A stretch of DNA of 64,000 nucleotides, from the NCBI GenBank assembly GCA_007844125.1, contig CM017560.1:5362259-5426258 (forward strand), given 5' to 3'. This document shows, one piece after another, positions 1 to 13,600 of this stretch. Both the position numbers and the translations under genes were made by a program. A model generated the notes under the pieces. That model was given only the letters and a program-made list of their open reading frames with translations. It ran no database searches and was not told the DNA's origin. Position 1 is the first letter of the stretch, and every line of letters begins with the position of its first letter. The DNA comes from Sinonovacula constricta (Eukaryota > Mollusca > Bivalvia > Cardiida > Solecurtidae).

Positions 1-1571
1 GAAATATTAACATTCTAGCATGTAAATTGAAGAGTGTTCAACAACAAAAATCTCTAATATCGAAGATCCAAATTAATATCCCTTGACTTGAAAGGTTTAT
101 TGTCATCTTTATCAGACTATTTGGATAGTAAACCCAGGAAGACTAACATAGTTCTGACCTTTTATCAGAATCGCACTGTAGATATTGTAAATATATATTT
201 TACTTATTTATGGTTAACTCTGTCTCAATCTCACCATGTGATGCAGTCTTACTTTGTCAGATTTACAGAAGTGTTCAATTGTTTACCTATAAGGTGGTTG
301 ATAAAATTGTGTTGACCCAATCACAAATAATGAAATGTCAAGACATTGTTTAAGTTTGGTCCAGGCATTTTCCGAGGAAGATTTGTTTTCTAGTTGACAT
401 TGAGACAAAGTTGACATCTAATTTTAATGATATGGTGTGTGCTGAATACATATCATGACAATTATTGGAAGTGACATGTTTCTGATATATAATTAAATGT
501 GTTCATAGCACACCTGCAATTAATAACATAGTAATTGTTGTATATTTACTTACATTTACTGATCAGTTGCTATATTATTCTTTTGTTCTGTTTTGATGTC
601 TTCTTGCAGCACTTACTGTGATCACTTGTATAGTATTAGTCAACTGATAGTTTCTGTTAAAACACAGGAATGAAGGATGGCCAAACCCTTTTTTTTGGTC
701 ATTGACTTTCAAACTGTATTGTGAAAGAGGTAACAAATTAAACAGTATAAATTACAATCAAATACAGACTGATTCAAGGCTAAGGTCTTCTAAACAATAT
801 TTACTATATTCAATAATAATCTGGGCTTTCTGAACGGCTGGAAAACATTCTGCCTGGTTCTTTAGTGGGATGTTTTTTACCATTGGTTACCATTGGTTTC
901 TAAGCTCGTGTGATAACACATCAGAGATGTATACATCTTACCTATAAATATTTTGCAGGGCTGTCATGGTCACCATGCTATGCCTTTTTGTATTAGTTCA
1001 CGGTAAATTGTAGAATATTGCTCGTTTTGCATCAATATTACATAAAGTACCAATAGTTAGCCTTCTCAGGTTAAGGCAAACAGGGTAGATCAAGGTCACC
1101 TAGCTCCTACTGGTAGCTGTAAAGTCAGCATCTACACTGTTTGCTGCATTGTCTTAATCAGTATATCTTGGCACCTATGTGTGAAGTTTTAAGCAGATGA
1201 ATTAAAGCCTGGTTATTACAAATGCACCTTAATACTGCTAATATTACTTGGATTTACTCCACGTAGCACCTTGAGCTGTGAGTGGAGTGGAGTGTTGGAT
1301 ACACTTTTAACAATGACAGCAGCAGGCAATCAGCTTATGAGCAGCATTTAAACTTTTTGCCTGCATGTAGAACAATGGAACAATTACTTTTTTATCAATT
1401 TGGTTCAATCCTGAATTCAGCAATCTAAAGTACAGGTGATTTTTAAGTTGTATTCTATCAAAGCATGTATTTAGTACATATATTCAATGGAAGTGGTCCC
1501 TTACTTACCGGTATATACCATGACCTTTATCTAATGACCTATACTGTTATGTTGGTGCACTCCCCTGGCAG
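1..1571. other. Intron, no coding content seen
   Basis: This AT-rich stretch precedes the first exon I can support. Short open frames exist but none has coding-like composition or paired splice sites. I read it as intron of the KMT2C/D-like gene, whose earlier exons lie left of the window. Around 1055-1200 there is a degenerate interspersed-repeat-like segment (TAGCTCCTACTGGTAGCTG). Similar phrases recur near 11130, 16200 and 34180. Confidence 0.7.
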
Positions 1572-1658
1572 TTGCAGCAGATGTTTGCTGCGGCCCATCA
1601 GCGCCAGGCCCCAGGAAGGGACTGGTCCCCACAACTCATACAATCACTCCAGGCAGCT
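1572..1658 (+). CDS. KMT2C/D: KMT2C/D exon 1 in window (Gln-rich linker)
   Basis: This 87-nt, phase 0-0 exon encodes LQQMFAAAHQRQAPGRDW and on to SLQAA, with donor GTAAGT at 1659. The acceptor run GGCAGTTGCAGCAG offers three possible AGs (1571, 1577, 1580), all in frame, so the start could vary by two or three residues. It joins in frame to the exon at 5170, which carries on a helical Gln-rich segment as in KMT2C/D. The family match is weak here; support rests on splice sites, phase and composition. Confidence 0.75.
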
Positions 1659-4600
1659 GTAAGTCAAATGAAGAATGATAAAGACAGCTTCAAGACTATA
1701 CAACTTGACATAAGTTAGGACTTACCATATGCTAAGCTCTTGTTTTGGATATTATTTTTTAGCTCCACTTCTTAAAGAAAGTGGAGCTGTTGTCATGACC
1801 CTCTCATTAGTGTCGGTTTTTAATACCATTTTTTTATGGTCAATTTCCTAAAACTTTCATAGATATTAACTAAAACTGAGAATAATTTTTCAATATCAAA
1901 AGCCATTACAAAAGAACTGGTATCCCTAAAATTAATTTTTGCAGCTGCAGCTAAAACTCTCCTTTTTGTTTACTTTTTTGTTTATTTCTGTATTAGGGTC
2001 CTAATAAAAAAATTATATAGTGGGTACTTGCTAAAACTAGCACAATAAGACAATTAATGATAGTGCGAGTAATAAATGGCATAAAAAAAGCAAATTCAGG
2101 TTGCATTAGAAATTACCTGCTAATTCCAAGCTCATATTTGAGTTGTGTATGTTCGCAGAAGAAAAACTGGAATATGTGTCAGGAAGTTTCTTAAACAAAG
2201 CTTATATAGTCTTTGACAATTAAAGTTTTGAAGTGAAGTTGAAAAGAGCTGTTTAAAAAAAAAAAATGAAAAGAAACATGTAGTTCTACTACAGCATAGG
2301 TGGAAGAAAAAAATCAGATTGAGCATTGTTAAATATGGTAAGCAACTAAATATGTTTATTTCTATTGCAAGTAACACTGCCATGTTGGTTTCAAAGCAAA
2401 CAACACTTCTCTGCATTTGGTCTGTTCCCTCAGTGGTGAAACTGATTTGCATTATTATTTTAATATAACCCATAGTCTTGGCGGATTGTCTGGACAGTTT
2501 TATAGTCTTGTAGCTGGGTGCTGAACAAGAATCTATCAACATCACACATCATCATCCATGCATGTACAGCTTGGCAGAAACCTAAACTTTACATAAGATT
2601 TACCAGCTGGTATGCTAAACAATCTCAGCAGGAATATGTTATTTGTATTTGGAGCAAAGCTGTTAACCAAGTCATTTTTAAGTTTTCCTAAGCTTCCATC
2701 CTTACAAAGCTGCCTTCACTATCTGTGCATGTTGTCTGCTTTAATATAGAAAAAGTTTAAAAATGCTGGAAATGGCTTTTGTTACACACATACACCCCCC
2801 ACCCCCTCCCTCCCCCAACTCACACACCCTAGATAACACATGATGTGCATGGACTTATTGCACTTCTGTTGGTCAGCAGCACTAATCATCACCTCTTTCC
2901 AGATACCACTGCAGCCTTAAACCATGTCCAGCTTGCACCCAACCCATTTTATTGTGAAGCCAGATAAGACCACTTTCCAGTTTCCAATGACTTTAAGACA
3001 AGTTGAAATGGTTAATTTGCAAGCAAGAGTGTTGTGTGAAATGGCCATTTTGACTTTATTGTATACATAATACCAAATATACTGCCCTCATTTTAAAGAT
3101 TGGCATGTATGAACTATTCTTGTAATGGGATATAGGTGCAGAGACATTAAGTACAAACATACATTCAGCTCTTGATAAATATGGTACATGCTAATTGCCT
3201 TCTGAAGCTTAACGTTTATTAATATTTGACTCAGAGTTATTACTCAATCAACCCATCAATTTAAACGAGTGTTCACAGCCAAAGATTTGGGTGTAATATG
3301 CTGGGGCACTTCAATCAATCAATCGCTATGTCTAGAGCTCTCTGTTTATTTGAAAAAAGAAATAAATATGGTATATACAATAAATCACAATAAAATATCT
3401 TGTGTGTTAGGATTTGAAGTATTTTTTTCTGAAAGTAAGTGCATGTAAATGAATATCAAGAGTCAGTTTTAAATGTATGTAAGTGAATTAAAATATGATC
3501 ATCTTTTTATCTCTTTTCTGTGAACTCTTTTAACCCAAGCAATTAATTAAACTGCTTTTGGACACAGCTTTGCATGGCTTAAATAACATATTTTGCTTGT
3601 ATAAACAAAGCCAAATGTGCTGTTCTTAAAAGATTTTACTTATGTAAAACTATAATAAGTGCCCCTTAACTTGAATTTTCGTTTTTTTGTTTCCCTAAAT
3701 TCCCAGAATATACTGTCACTATATCCAATATTGCTTTGTAATCTACCATTTGTGTTCCATTCTACTTCTTTCTTCAATCATAAATTCTGCTTCAAGTGGA
3801 CACCGTCTCCAGATAACTGATATACTCTTGGTGGGACGATAAACACAAACAAAATCAGCCATAAAAACAAGATTATTTTAAGATTAGACTTCAAACATTC
3901 ATGTGAATCTTAAATCATGTATATATAATGTATGGCTGTCAAATAATTAACAATCATTTATAAAATCAGACCCCCCAAAAAACTTGTCTTAGACTTAAAA
4001 ATCCTAAACCTATTTTAAGTGGTCAAAATGTAAAAATAATTTGACCAATCAGAATCACCGGTTTATGTACTTCAATTTATGTGTGAAAAGAAAACTTAGC
4101 TCTGAACCTTAAATAGCTTTTTATTCAGATTATTGGAAGATTTCTGAAAATGTTCTATTTTCCATCAATGGTCTCCTATTATTTTTACTATCTGCATTTG
4201 CTTTTATATGTATGTTCAACTATAGAACTAATTCAGCCCTTATTTTCTATAAGTTTTATTTTATCTGCTTGTCATATATGGTTTTATCTTCTTTTTTCTT
4301 GATTATATTGCTGCTAATGTTGTTTCTTATTTGTCTTGTTAAGCAGCATTATTAGTTAAGCAGTGTTAGTACCAACCCATGTATATTTTAAGGTTGATCC
4401 TGGCTTTATATGTCAGACCATCTTAATTAACTATAAGCTGTAGCTATAAATGGAATGTTGGACACAGAAGTGACAGAAGGTTCTCTAGCTATGGATCCCT
4501 GGTTCTACCCAGATTCTGTTCTCATGATTTTCTCCACCACCAATAGCTAGAAGTCACATAAATGGCAATAATTGTGTTGATTTGTCTTAAAACAAACAAC

Positions 4601-7600
4601 AAAGCAGACCAGTTGATCTTTTGAGCTAACACGCCCTGCCTTGTCATAACAGCTTCAAGCAACATTTTAACCATGCAGCAATCATTCAATATGAACCCCC
4701 ATGTCGTAAACTGATTATGTAATTTTAGTCACAGCCGTTTAACTCAAATATTTTGTCATGTGTTCATGGAAGATGGAAAAATGGCCAAGCCAATTATATA
4801 ACAGATTTTTAAGTTACTAATGTTAGAACTAATTACTGTGCTTTCAAAATACTGTCTGATTAAAACTGTTTTAGACATTATTGTTAAGTCTTAAGAGTAG
4901 CTAAAACATGCATTAGATCATTATTAATTTTATTAACTGTTTTAAAGAATTGTTTTAGGGTAATATCACTTTTGAACATTTATCATATATCTAAAATGAA
5001 TCACACTTCTTGAACTGCAAACTTAGCACTATTGTAGGAATACAGTCATATATGCCTAATTTGTTGACTGTACCTTTAAGTTCACATTTTCATGTAAATT
5101 TTCTTTTTTGATGCAAAATAAATATTATCTGACAAGATGTTAGTTTTTTACACTTATGATTTATTGTAGGGATTGACACAGTCAGAACAACAGAAGCAGG
5201 TTCGAACCCTTATAGCCCAGCAGTCAGCAAATAATCTTAAAAAGAAGGAGTCAGGTAGGTTGATAATTGGCGCTTTAGTTTACTGTTTTGATACATCAGG
5301 GGTTTGTTTTTGTTTTTTTATTCCAAATTGTGAATTACCATGTTTTGAAATCTGGCCAAGGACCATGTCTGATTGAAATTGTTCTCTTTTAAGTCAGTCA
5401 GCTTTAGATTCACTCTTGGAAACAATTTTCTATTATATTAATATTTTAAATGATCTCTTTAGCTCTTATCCAACAGATAAGTCAATTGTTTCTTCTTAAG
5501 AAAGAATGTAAAGATAAAAAATAAGATGTTTTAGTTAAAAAATAGAAATAAATGATGATGCTACTTTCTTTTTGTTGTGGAGCACTGTTCATGTTCAAGT
5601 AAATATAGGCAAAATTGATTAGCTAAAGTTAACTTTAGGGACACTAGTAAAGACTTCCAAACCACTTTGAAACAGCTTAAATGCTTCCTGCTGTTTCCAT
5701 GTAAATCCACACAAAGGACATTACCCCTTGTCTCCAATGGGAGACTTTGAAGCTCCCAAACCCCTGTCACAAATTTCCTCCATTTTAATCTTTACCAATT
5801 CCACACAAAAGTAACCAGCCATATTAAACAGTTTCAGTAGCTGATTGTACAGACATTGCCAAGCAGGAGATGGCTGATCTGTAGCTTCACTATTAGCTCA
5901 TGCACCCAATTCATTTGTGCTTATTTGTCTTATACAGTTATGATACAGTTAATTATTTTGTCTTGGGAAAATAAATTAATCTCCTCCATAATATACCACC
6001 AAATGCCAGTTCACTTAGTACCATTAAAGTCAGCCTATGAATAGCTGGCACAACAGATTTCGCATCTTAATCAGACTTGTACCAATTTTCTTCCTTATTT
6101 TTGGTTCGTTCAGAGCTGGGCATGGCCTCTGCAGGTTTTCCTGGTCACCGCCCACCAGTGCCCCCAGCTGACCCCCTGCATGTTGGGCCGTCTCCGCAGG
6201 ACAGGGGCACGAGTCGGGAAGACCTGAAGCGATTGTATCAGCAGAAGATTAAAACAGTTGCTGCAGTAAAAGGAATCAACACAACGGCTAGTATATCACG
6301 CCCACCAATAACTGATGACACAGCAGCCGTGTCGAGGCCTGATGGGATGATGGGAATAGGGGAGGATCCAAAGAAAGAGGATCCATCAGGGGAGGGAAGT
6401 GTAGCTAAACCGTCGCTGTCATCTGAGGAAGAGAAAACAGATGATACAGATGAGCTGGATGATTTTCTCAGTAAGTGTCTTGATGGCATTATACTCTTGT
6501 TTGTCCTTACATATCTGTATTTCTCACTTAGGTCATTTATTACAGTTCATTTTAAGTGTCATTAATACAAAAAAAATATAGAGTTAAAATTCAGGAATTT
6601 GTTTGTTAATGGATTAAGTAGGTTTCATTGAAATAAAATCAGCTTTCATCCATGTTGTTTGTTTGTTTTTTACTTTTTATGATCATACACTAACCACATT
6701 ATGTTTGCAAATGTCACCTTAATAGTTACTGTTCCCTGTGGGAAAAATGCTCCAGTTATAATTATATTATTTTGTGATCAGTTTAAATTACCTTTTTACT
6801 GTGACTCTGGGTGGTGAAGAAAGGTCAAATGTGATGTGTTCTTAGTATAATTGTTTAGCAATAAAGATAAATCTTAAATAACAACATCATTGTAACTACT
6901 GTGTATATATTTAATTAAAAAGAAATACAGGTAAAGTAATCATTCCATCATTGGTGTTGCAGGTGCTGATGGTACCTTTGATATCCTCAAGTTTGCTGAT
7001 CCTGATCTTGATCTGGGACCAGATAATAAGACTATCTTTGATGACCTAAATGAAGACACAAAGCCCCCGGAAGATGAGAAGAAATCAGAAAAAGACTTTA
7101 CTGATCCCATAAAATCAGAAACTGCTTCATTTGATGAGAAGCTTGATTCAGAGAAACATGGCAGTGTGAGTGAGTTTCAAGCCAAGTTTCTGGAGTTCAG
7201 TCAAGGATTACAGGAGCGGGCAGAGACTGTGAAAACAGAGTCTGGGAAGAAACATGACGGTGGCATTGGGCATATAGCAGCCTTGCTGCAGGGCCGACCA
7301 CAATCTGTCAAGTCTGAGCCAGGAGGGGATTGTTCAGAAGTGCACACACCTCAGACGCCCAACACCCCTGGTACTCCCAAGACACCCTCTGACTCAGGCA
7401 TACTGCGTCCAGGCCAGTATCCCTCAGGGGTCCCCTCACCCCACCAGATCTCAATGTACCAACAGATGTCACCTTCTGTCCTTCCTCCGCCACCCTCACC
7501 AAAGAGCATGGCATCACCTCGAACACCAGGAGACATTCAAACAATAAATCAACAACCTTCACCATTCTCACAACAGTCAGCCCATTCTCCATTCTCCCCC

Positions 7601-10600
7601 TCTGCAACCACTCCAACTTCTGCTCCTCATTCACCATTTGCTGGCCCATCTATGGTTCGTGCACCATCATCATTTGCTGTTCCAGGCACAACTGGGCAGT
7701 CTGTGACTGGTATGATAGGCCAGGGTTCCCCAGCTGCTGCTTCATACAGCCCAGCCCATACACCACCCACAGCCTTCCCCATGCAGAGATCTCCACGAGC
7801 CAGTGCTCCCCAAGCAGACCAATACATGCCCAATCAGTTCACTCAGGCTGGCTACATGCCCCCTGTTGGACCTCGACCAATGGTTCCAGGTCAACCCCAG
7901 CAAGGATACATACAGCCTGGTATGAGGCAACCAGTGCCTGGAATAAGGCCTCCGAATACACTGCAAGTTTCAATGCAACACACAACTTCCCAGGAATTGC
8001 CGTCACCATTGCCATCTCCTGGTATGCGCCCAATGCATCCAGGATTGCGGATGGAACGTCCCCCATATCCAGGACATCCACCCAAGTCTCCAAGCCAGCA
8101 GGGCCCCCAGCCTGGGGTGGGCTACCCAGGTATGCCCCAAGGCATGAGGCCAGTAAGCCAGGGCCAACCATCCCCACAGCAGTTCCTGGGCCAACCACCA
8201 CACATGACACGTCCCCAGGGACCACTCGGACCCCCATCCTCTGGACCCCCCGGCCTCTCTACAGCCACGTCCTCTGCCACTACCTGCCGACCCGCTCTAC
8301 TGGAAGACCAGCCTCTCTTGATACAAGACCTACTGGAACAGGTGTTTGCTTTATGCATATTTATTTAATATTCATACTATAGTTAACTCTCTGTTCTTTA
8401 TATGACTTTTAAGTCCAATCGGGGAGTACATACATATAATTGAAGGTTTAAGTCAAGATATTATTTTGCAACCAATTAGGTCAATGTATTATTTAAGGTC
8501 ATTGCAACTTTGGGCATACATCAATTCTAATGACTTCCTTGTTCTGTATGTTGTAATAGAAAAGTCATTTAGGACTTGGCAAGTCAGAATTTTATTGTTA
8601 CCGTATTAATTATGGCCAATGGAAAAGTTTATATGTGCCTTTTGTTTCTTAGAAACTTTATAATAAACATAAATTTAAAGTGGACCAGTTTTGTCAAAAC
8701 ATAAAATGATTTTTCTTTCGTGACCACAGGAGAAGTTAGAGCAGCAGAAGCGCCAGCGTGAGCAGCAGGCCATGATGCATCGTGACCGTGCCCTTGGCAC
8801 TCGTCCTCCTGGCCCAGGCATGGTTCCCATGGCACCAGGCATGCCTCCCAGGATGGAGGGGCCAGTCAGGTACCAAAACTAGCAGTTGCACTCATATACA
8901 TGCTGCATTCTTACCTTCTAGTGAACACTTTTTAAAACATTTCAGTTGGGGAATTCTCCTTTAATATACATTTGCAATGCTGAAATAGCCTTTATTTGTT
9001 TTGTGGTTTGTTTTTGAAGTACATCGCGGGGATAAGTTAGAAGGATTTCCAGCATTTTTGGTAAAGGAAAAACCCAGACAAATGTCTGGGTAGGATCACC
9101 AGCACACAGAAGGTCAGCTGAAAGACATTCTCACACTTTAGTTTGCTTTATTAAACTATTATCCTTTTGTTGTGCTGAAGAATCATGTAAAGTATATTAT
9201 TTAATACTTAAAAATAAGTTGTTTCCTCTCCTTTGGTTGTTCAAAAATATGTTCTTTTCAAAACACATTGAACCATGATCTCATCCCCAGACATCCAGCC
9301 CCTGGCGGTATGTTTGCCCAGCCAGACATGACAAATATGAGACCCAGGATGCCAGGGCCTCTCAGCCCCCTGTCTCAGGGACCTCAGCAGTTCAACATGC
9401 CCCCTGGAATGTTACCAGGTCAACCTGTCCAGGGTCCTATGCAGCCTCCAAAACCTCCCAACATTGGTAAGAAGCACATTGACTGTATGTGGTTAAAATC
9501 AGTTATATTTGCTTGTGTTGAAAGTAATATACTTAAATGAACTACTAATATTCAACAGGATACAGTGTTAATTTTACACTTAAGAATAATGGGATTTTAT
9601 GATACACATTTTCAGAATACTGGGTTAATATAGAATCAATTATTCAGATTTTAGTCCTCTTGAACTCTGTTGATATTGCACATAATACATTAGTTTGGAA
9701 CTGTAGTCTACATATAATCTTTTTAAGAAGCAAGTTCATACAAAATATAATACAGATATATATAAAGCATTACATGTAGCAACAATGCCACTTCAACCTA
9801 CATACTTACGTCTGAATATTTAAAGTCTAATTATTGTTTCTCCTTATATATCATATATAATATCTTTTTCGGTGTGTTATTTTTCCTGACAAAACACTTT
9901 GGGTAATTTAAAGCAAATGGGCCTGCATTCTGAAATAGTGCTCTGGGATTAAGAATGTGGATTGCTGAAAGTTGTTTTCAATAATCTAAGTCATTCCATC
10001 TGGTTGCCTGACTCTAAACAATTTTTTTTGCCATGTGTACAGTCCATGTATAATTATAAGCAATTAGGTTGAATAACAAATTCTTTACTTAGAAAAGTAT
10101 CTTTCCATATGCCTGACTCAGTGAACGAAATACACAGTATATTAAATCAATGCAGTTTTTACCAGTTATATTTCAATAATTTATTACCTTTCTTAATGCA
10201 ATGGAAGTTCTTCATTGTCAGTTGTATTTGTGTCTCATTGCAGTCATATAATAGATCACCGATTTACAGGTGTTTATTACTCTTACTGATCTTTTTTTCA
10301 GACACGTTTTACAAGACAACGCTTTTGTGCAAGTCACTTAACTTACATGAATGTAGTCAATGATTCTATTAGACAATGCTGCTATTGACTAACCAATCAG
10401 TATCGTTATATTGGAGCTCACTTCAAGGGACATAATTCTTAACATAAATGGTTCATGTTGTTAATGATGTGAGCAATTATAATTCATTATATGTATGGTT
10501 CCAACTTAGCTTTAATTCATTATATGTATGGTTCCAACTTAGCTTTAATGCTATGTCTTACATTGTTTTGAATACATTTTCTACGAAGCATAGCATATAT

Positions 10601-13600
10601 GTCACAACAACACAGTAAAATTTACACTAGTTAATAAAGATTAGAGATACCTAATCAAAGTAAAATTAATCATTATTGGATTTTGATGGTTGTAGTGGGT
10701 AACTGCGTTCAGCGTGGCCTGTTTGTTCCTAACAGTATTCTTTGAAAGAAAGAGTGTCATTTTTATCCTTCTTGCCTGTATAAAATACAGCAACTACAAG
10801 GTATATAGCACAGAGACCACATCATAGCCATACCCAAAAGTTGCATACTGAAGGCACACCTTGTGTACCTGTGTTTGTGTTATTACAGGTGAGACAGGAC
10901 CAGAGGCTGAGCGACAACAGATGCAGTATGAGCTGTACCTCATCAAACAGGGAGAGATGTATGAGCAACAGATCAAGTTCCTGGAGACACAGATCCAGAA
11001 ACAGAAACGCACCAAAAAGGCCATTAATGCCCGAAATAGACAGGTAACTATCATCTAGAATTTCTGGCTGTCTTAAACCTTGCCTGCTAAGCCAATATTG
11101 ATATGGTTTAGGCAAGTAGTGTAGACTTAGATCAGCCCGCCTCCTATTAGAATTTTGATTTCTAAGTAGTTAATGTGCTATGGAAGTAAATTTGCTTTGA
11201 TAAGTGTTTTCCGTATTTTAGAACAAGAAGAATGGTGTGGAGTTACCTCCCCAGGATGTGATGGAGCTTGAGAGAGCTACACAGGAGCAGACGGGCCTCC
11301 AAAAACAACTGGAGCAGTTCCGCAAACAGAACCGCCAGCACCAGATACAGATACAGGACTACAGAGCCAAACATCAGGTACTACAGTAGAGAGTGAAGAC
11401 ATGGCGAACCACTTACAGATATCAACTGAAAACTAAATAATGACAATTACTTGACGCTGTTTACAAAATAAAAAATTTTTTAGTCTGAGGTTAATTAATA
11501 CATAATATTTAATTGGTAGAGTGCCGGCTCCAGGTGCAGAAGGCCGCCGGGTTTGATCCCTGGCCACGACATGCCAAAGCTGTTAAAATGGCAGTGGTAT
11601 ACTTCTCTTGCTAACACTCAGAAAATATGAGGATAGTTCCACAATGGGTCAGCCTGTCAGGATAATGTAACTGGGTTTGGTATCATGCCAGATGTTTCTT
11701 TTTTGAATTTTTACTTGTGCATATTTTAGACAATGCCCCAACATAAATTTTGTCTATGAAAGAATCAGTTCATGAAAAACTCTTAGGTCTTTTTATTGTA
11801 GGTTAATTATTTTTTGTTGATTGCTTGATTTACAACTGTGAAGCTCATTTACCATTTTTAATCGAATGACAGACCCAACAACAACAACAACAGCAGCAGC
11901 AGCAAGTGATTCCTGGTTCACTCCCTTCATCAACTGCGATGCTATCAAACCCACAGATGCATCCACCTCGTATGCCTGGTAATGCACGGATGACTCCTAA
12001 CATGAGGCAGGAGTATGATAATTATATGCAGGGTAGGTTACGCCAGATGGGCCCTGGTAGCATGCCCCCTAGGATGCCTCGCCCTCCAGGTCCACAAGCC
12101 ACACCCCCCATGGCAGCTGGACCCCAGCCCAGAATGGCCGTCATAGGGGTATGTTGTACCATAGTGATAGGACTCAGTTTTGAAAAATTAACCTTTTATG
12201 AGGAAGTATTAATAAATATATGCAAACATATTTTTATAACTAAATAAAATGATGTGTAATTTTTTTGTATTGTTAATACATAATTTATATGACGTTACTT
12301 AAATCTATTCTTGCTTTTTGTTGAATTTCTATAAATCAGATCAGAAAGCAAAGAGTTTTTCTCTATAATTTTTGATAATAAATACCAGCATGTTTAATTT
12401 ATAATCGATTGATGTGTATTACAGGACAACAACCCCTTCAGTGACACGTATCAACAGAGGGAGCAGATTGAGAAACTGAGAGAGACTCATAGTAGTTCTG
12501 TGGGCACTGCAGAGAAACAAGGTCAGTGCATTTACTTTACAAAACAGATCATGCATCACTGGTTCCATTTAAAAAATGATTGTTAATTAAGCGTGCTAAC
12601 AAATCTTTACAATCTTAGAAAGATCCAATGACCTGGAGTTCCTCAGCTAATAATCCTGTTTGTTGCCATTAAAAAATATTTTTGTGCGACTGCAACTTGT
12701 GAACTCAATCAAAACATTGGTGCTACTATTGTTCTTTTGTAGATTAACTCTTAATTTAACAACTTTCTGAAGACCTTCTTATCTTTTAAAAGTTATGTTT
12801 TGTAAAGATTTGAGAGAGAGTGACAAAGAGAGAGAGATCGAAATATATTTATGAACATTGTTGTGAAATATGAGACCCAATTTGACTGTATACATGGGAG
12901 TAGTAAAGTATTATATAACTCCCTGACTTATGCTCATCCCCAGTTGGAGATGAGACAAAGGCTTCATCACCACCTGGCCAAGGTGGGATGATCTTTGGAA
13001 ACCTGCCACGGTTGCCAAACGACCAGGCACCACGATTGCCTAGCAGTATGGCACCACAGTTGCCTAGTAACCAGGCACAACCGTTGCCTAGTGACCAGGC
13101 ACCAAGGTTGCCTGGCAACCAGCCACGGTTTCCTTGTGACCAGCCACGATTTCCTGGTGACCAGCAGACTGCTCGGTTCCTTATCTCAAGGGACATGTCT
13201 CCTTCTCGGTACCTAGGGCCAGGTGAAGGTCATGGCTGGATGCCCCCACGGATGCCGTATGATCCAATGAGGCCGCAGATGCAGGGACCCCCTGGTGACC
13301 CCAGGCTAGCCCCACCCTACCCACATCCACACCCTGCAACATCAGTGCCACAACAACAGCAACAACAACCTCAGCCAACAAGTCAACCGTCTACACCTAT
13401 GAGCTTTCCAACAGGTAAGCCTGAGTCTATCCACTTCTGCACTAGCCAATCCTGTAACACCCTTAATGTATTGATTGTCATATGACTAATCTATTTGTCA
13501 GTAATAATTAAAACATCCTCATTGAAAACTGACCACTGCAGCAGGAACGCTTCTGTTCCAAACAAAAGTATCCAAATGGCGACTAAAACAGTGATTTTTT

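Larger units (their letters stand above)
1659..5169. other. Intron with interspersed repeats
   Basis: This 3.5-kb intron has no further exon I can support. It contains a hairpin-bearing repeat at 1761-1960, a C-rich CA/CCC tract near 2785-2825 and a SINE tail remnant near 4495-4605. A 137-codon open frame on the minus strand (2132-2545) has low-complexity, intron-like composition, and I do not believe it is a gene. Confidence 0.75.

Noticed and set aside
2132..2545. 137-codon minus-strand frame
   Set aside because: Phe/Leu/Ser-rich translation of AT-rich intron, no domain, no splice support.
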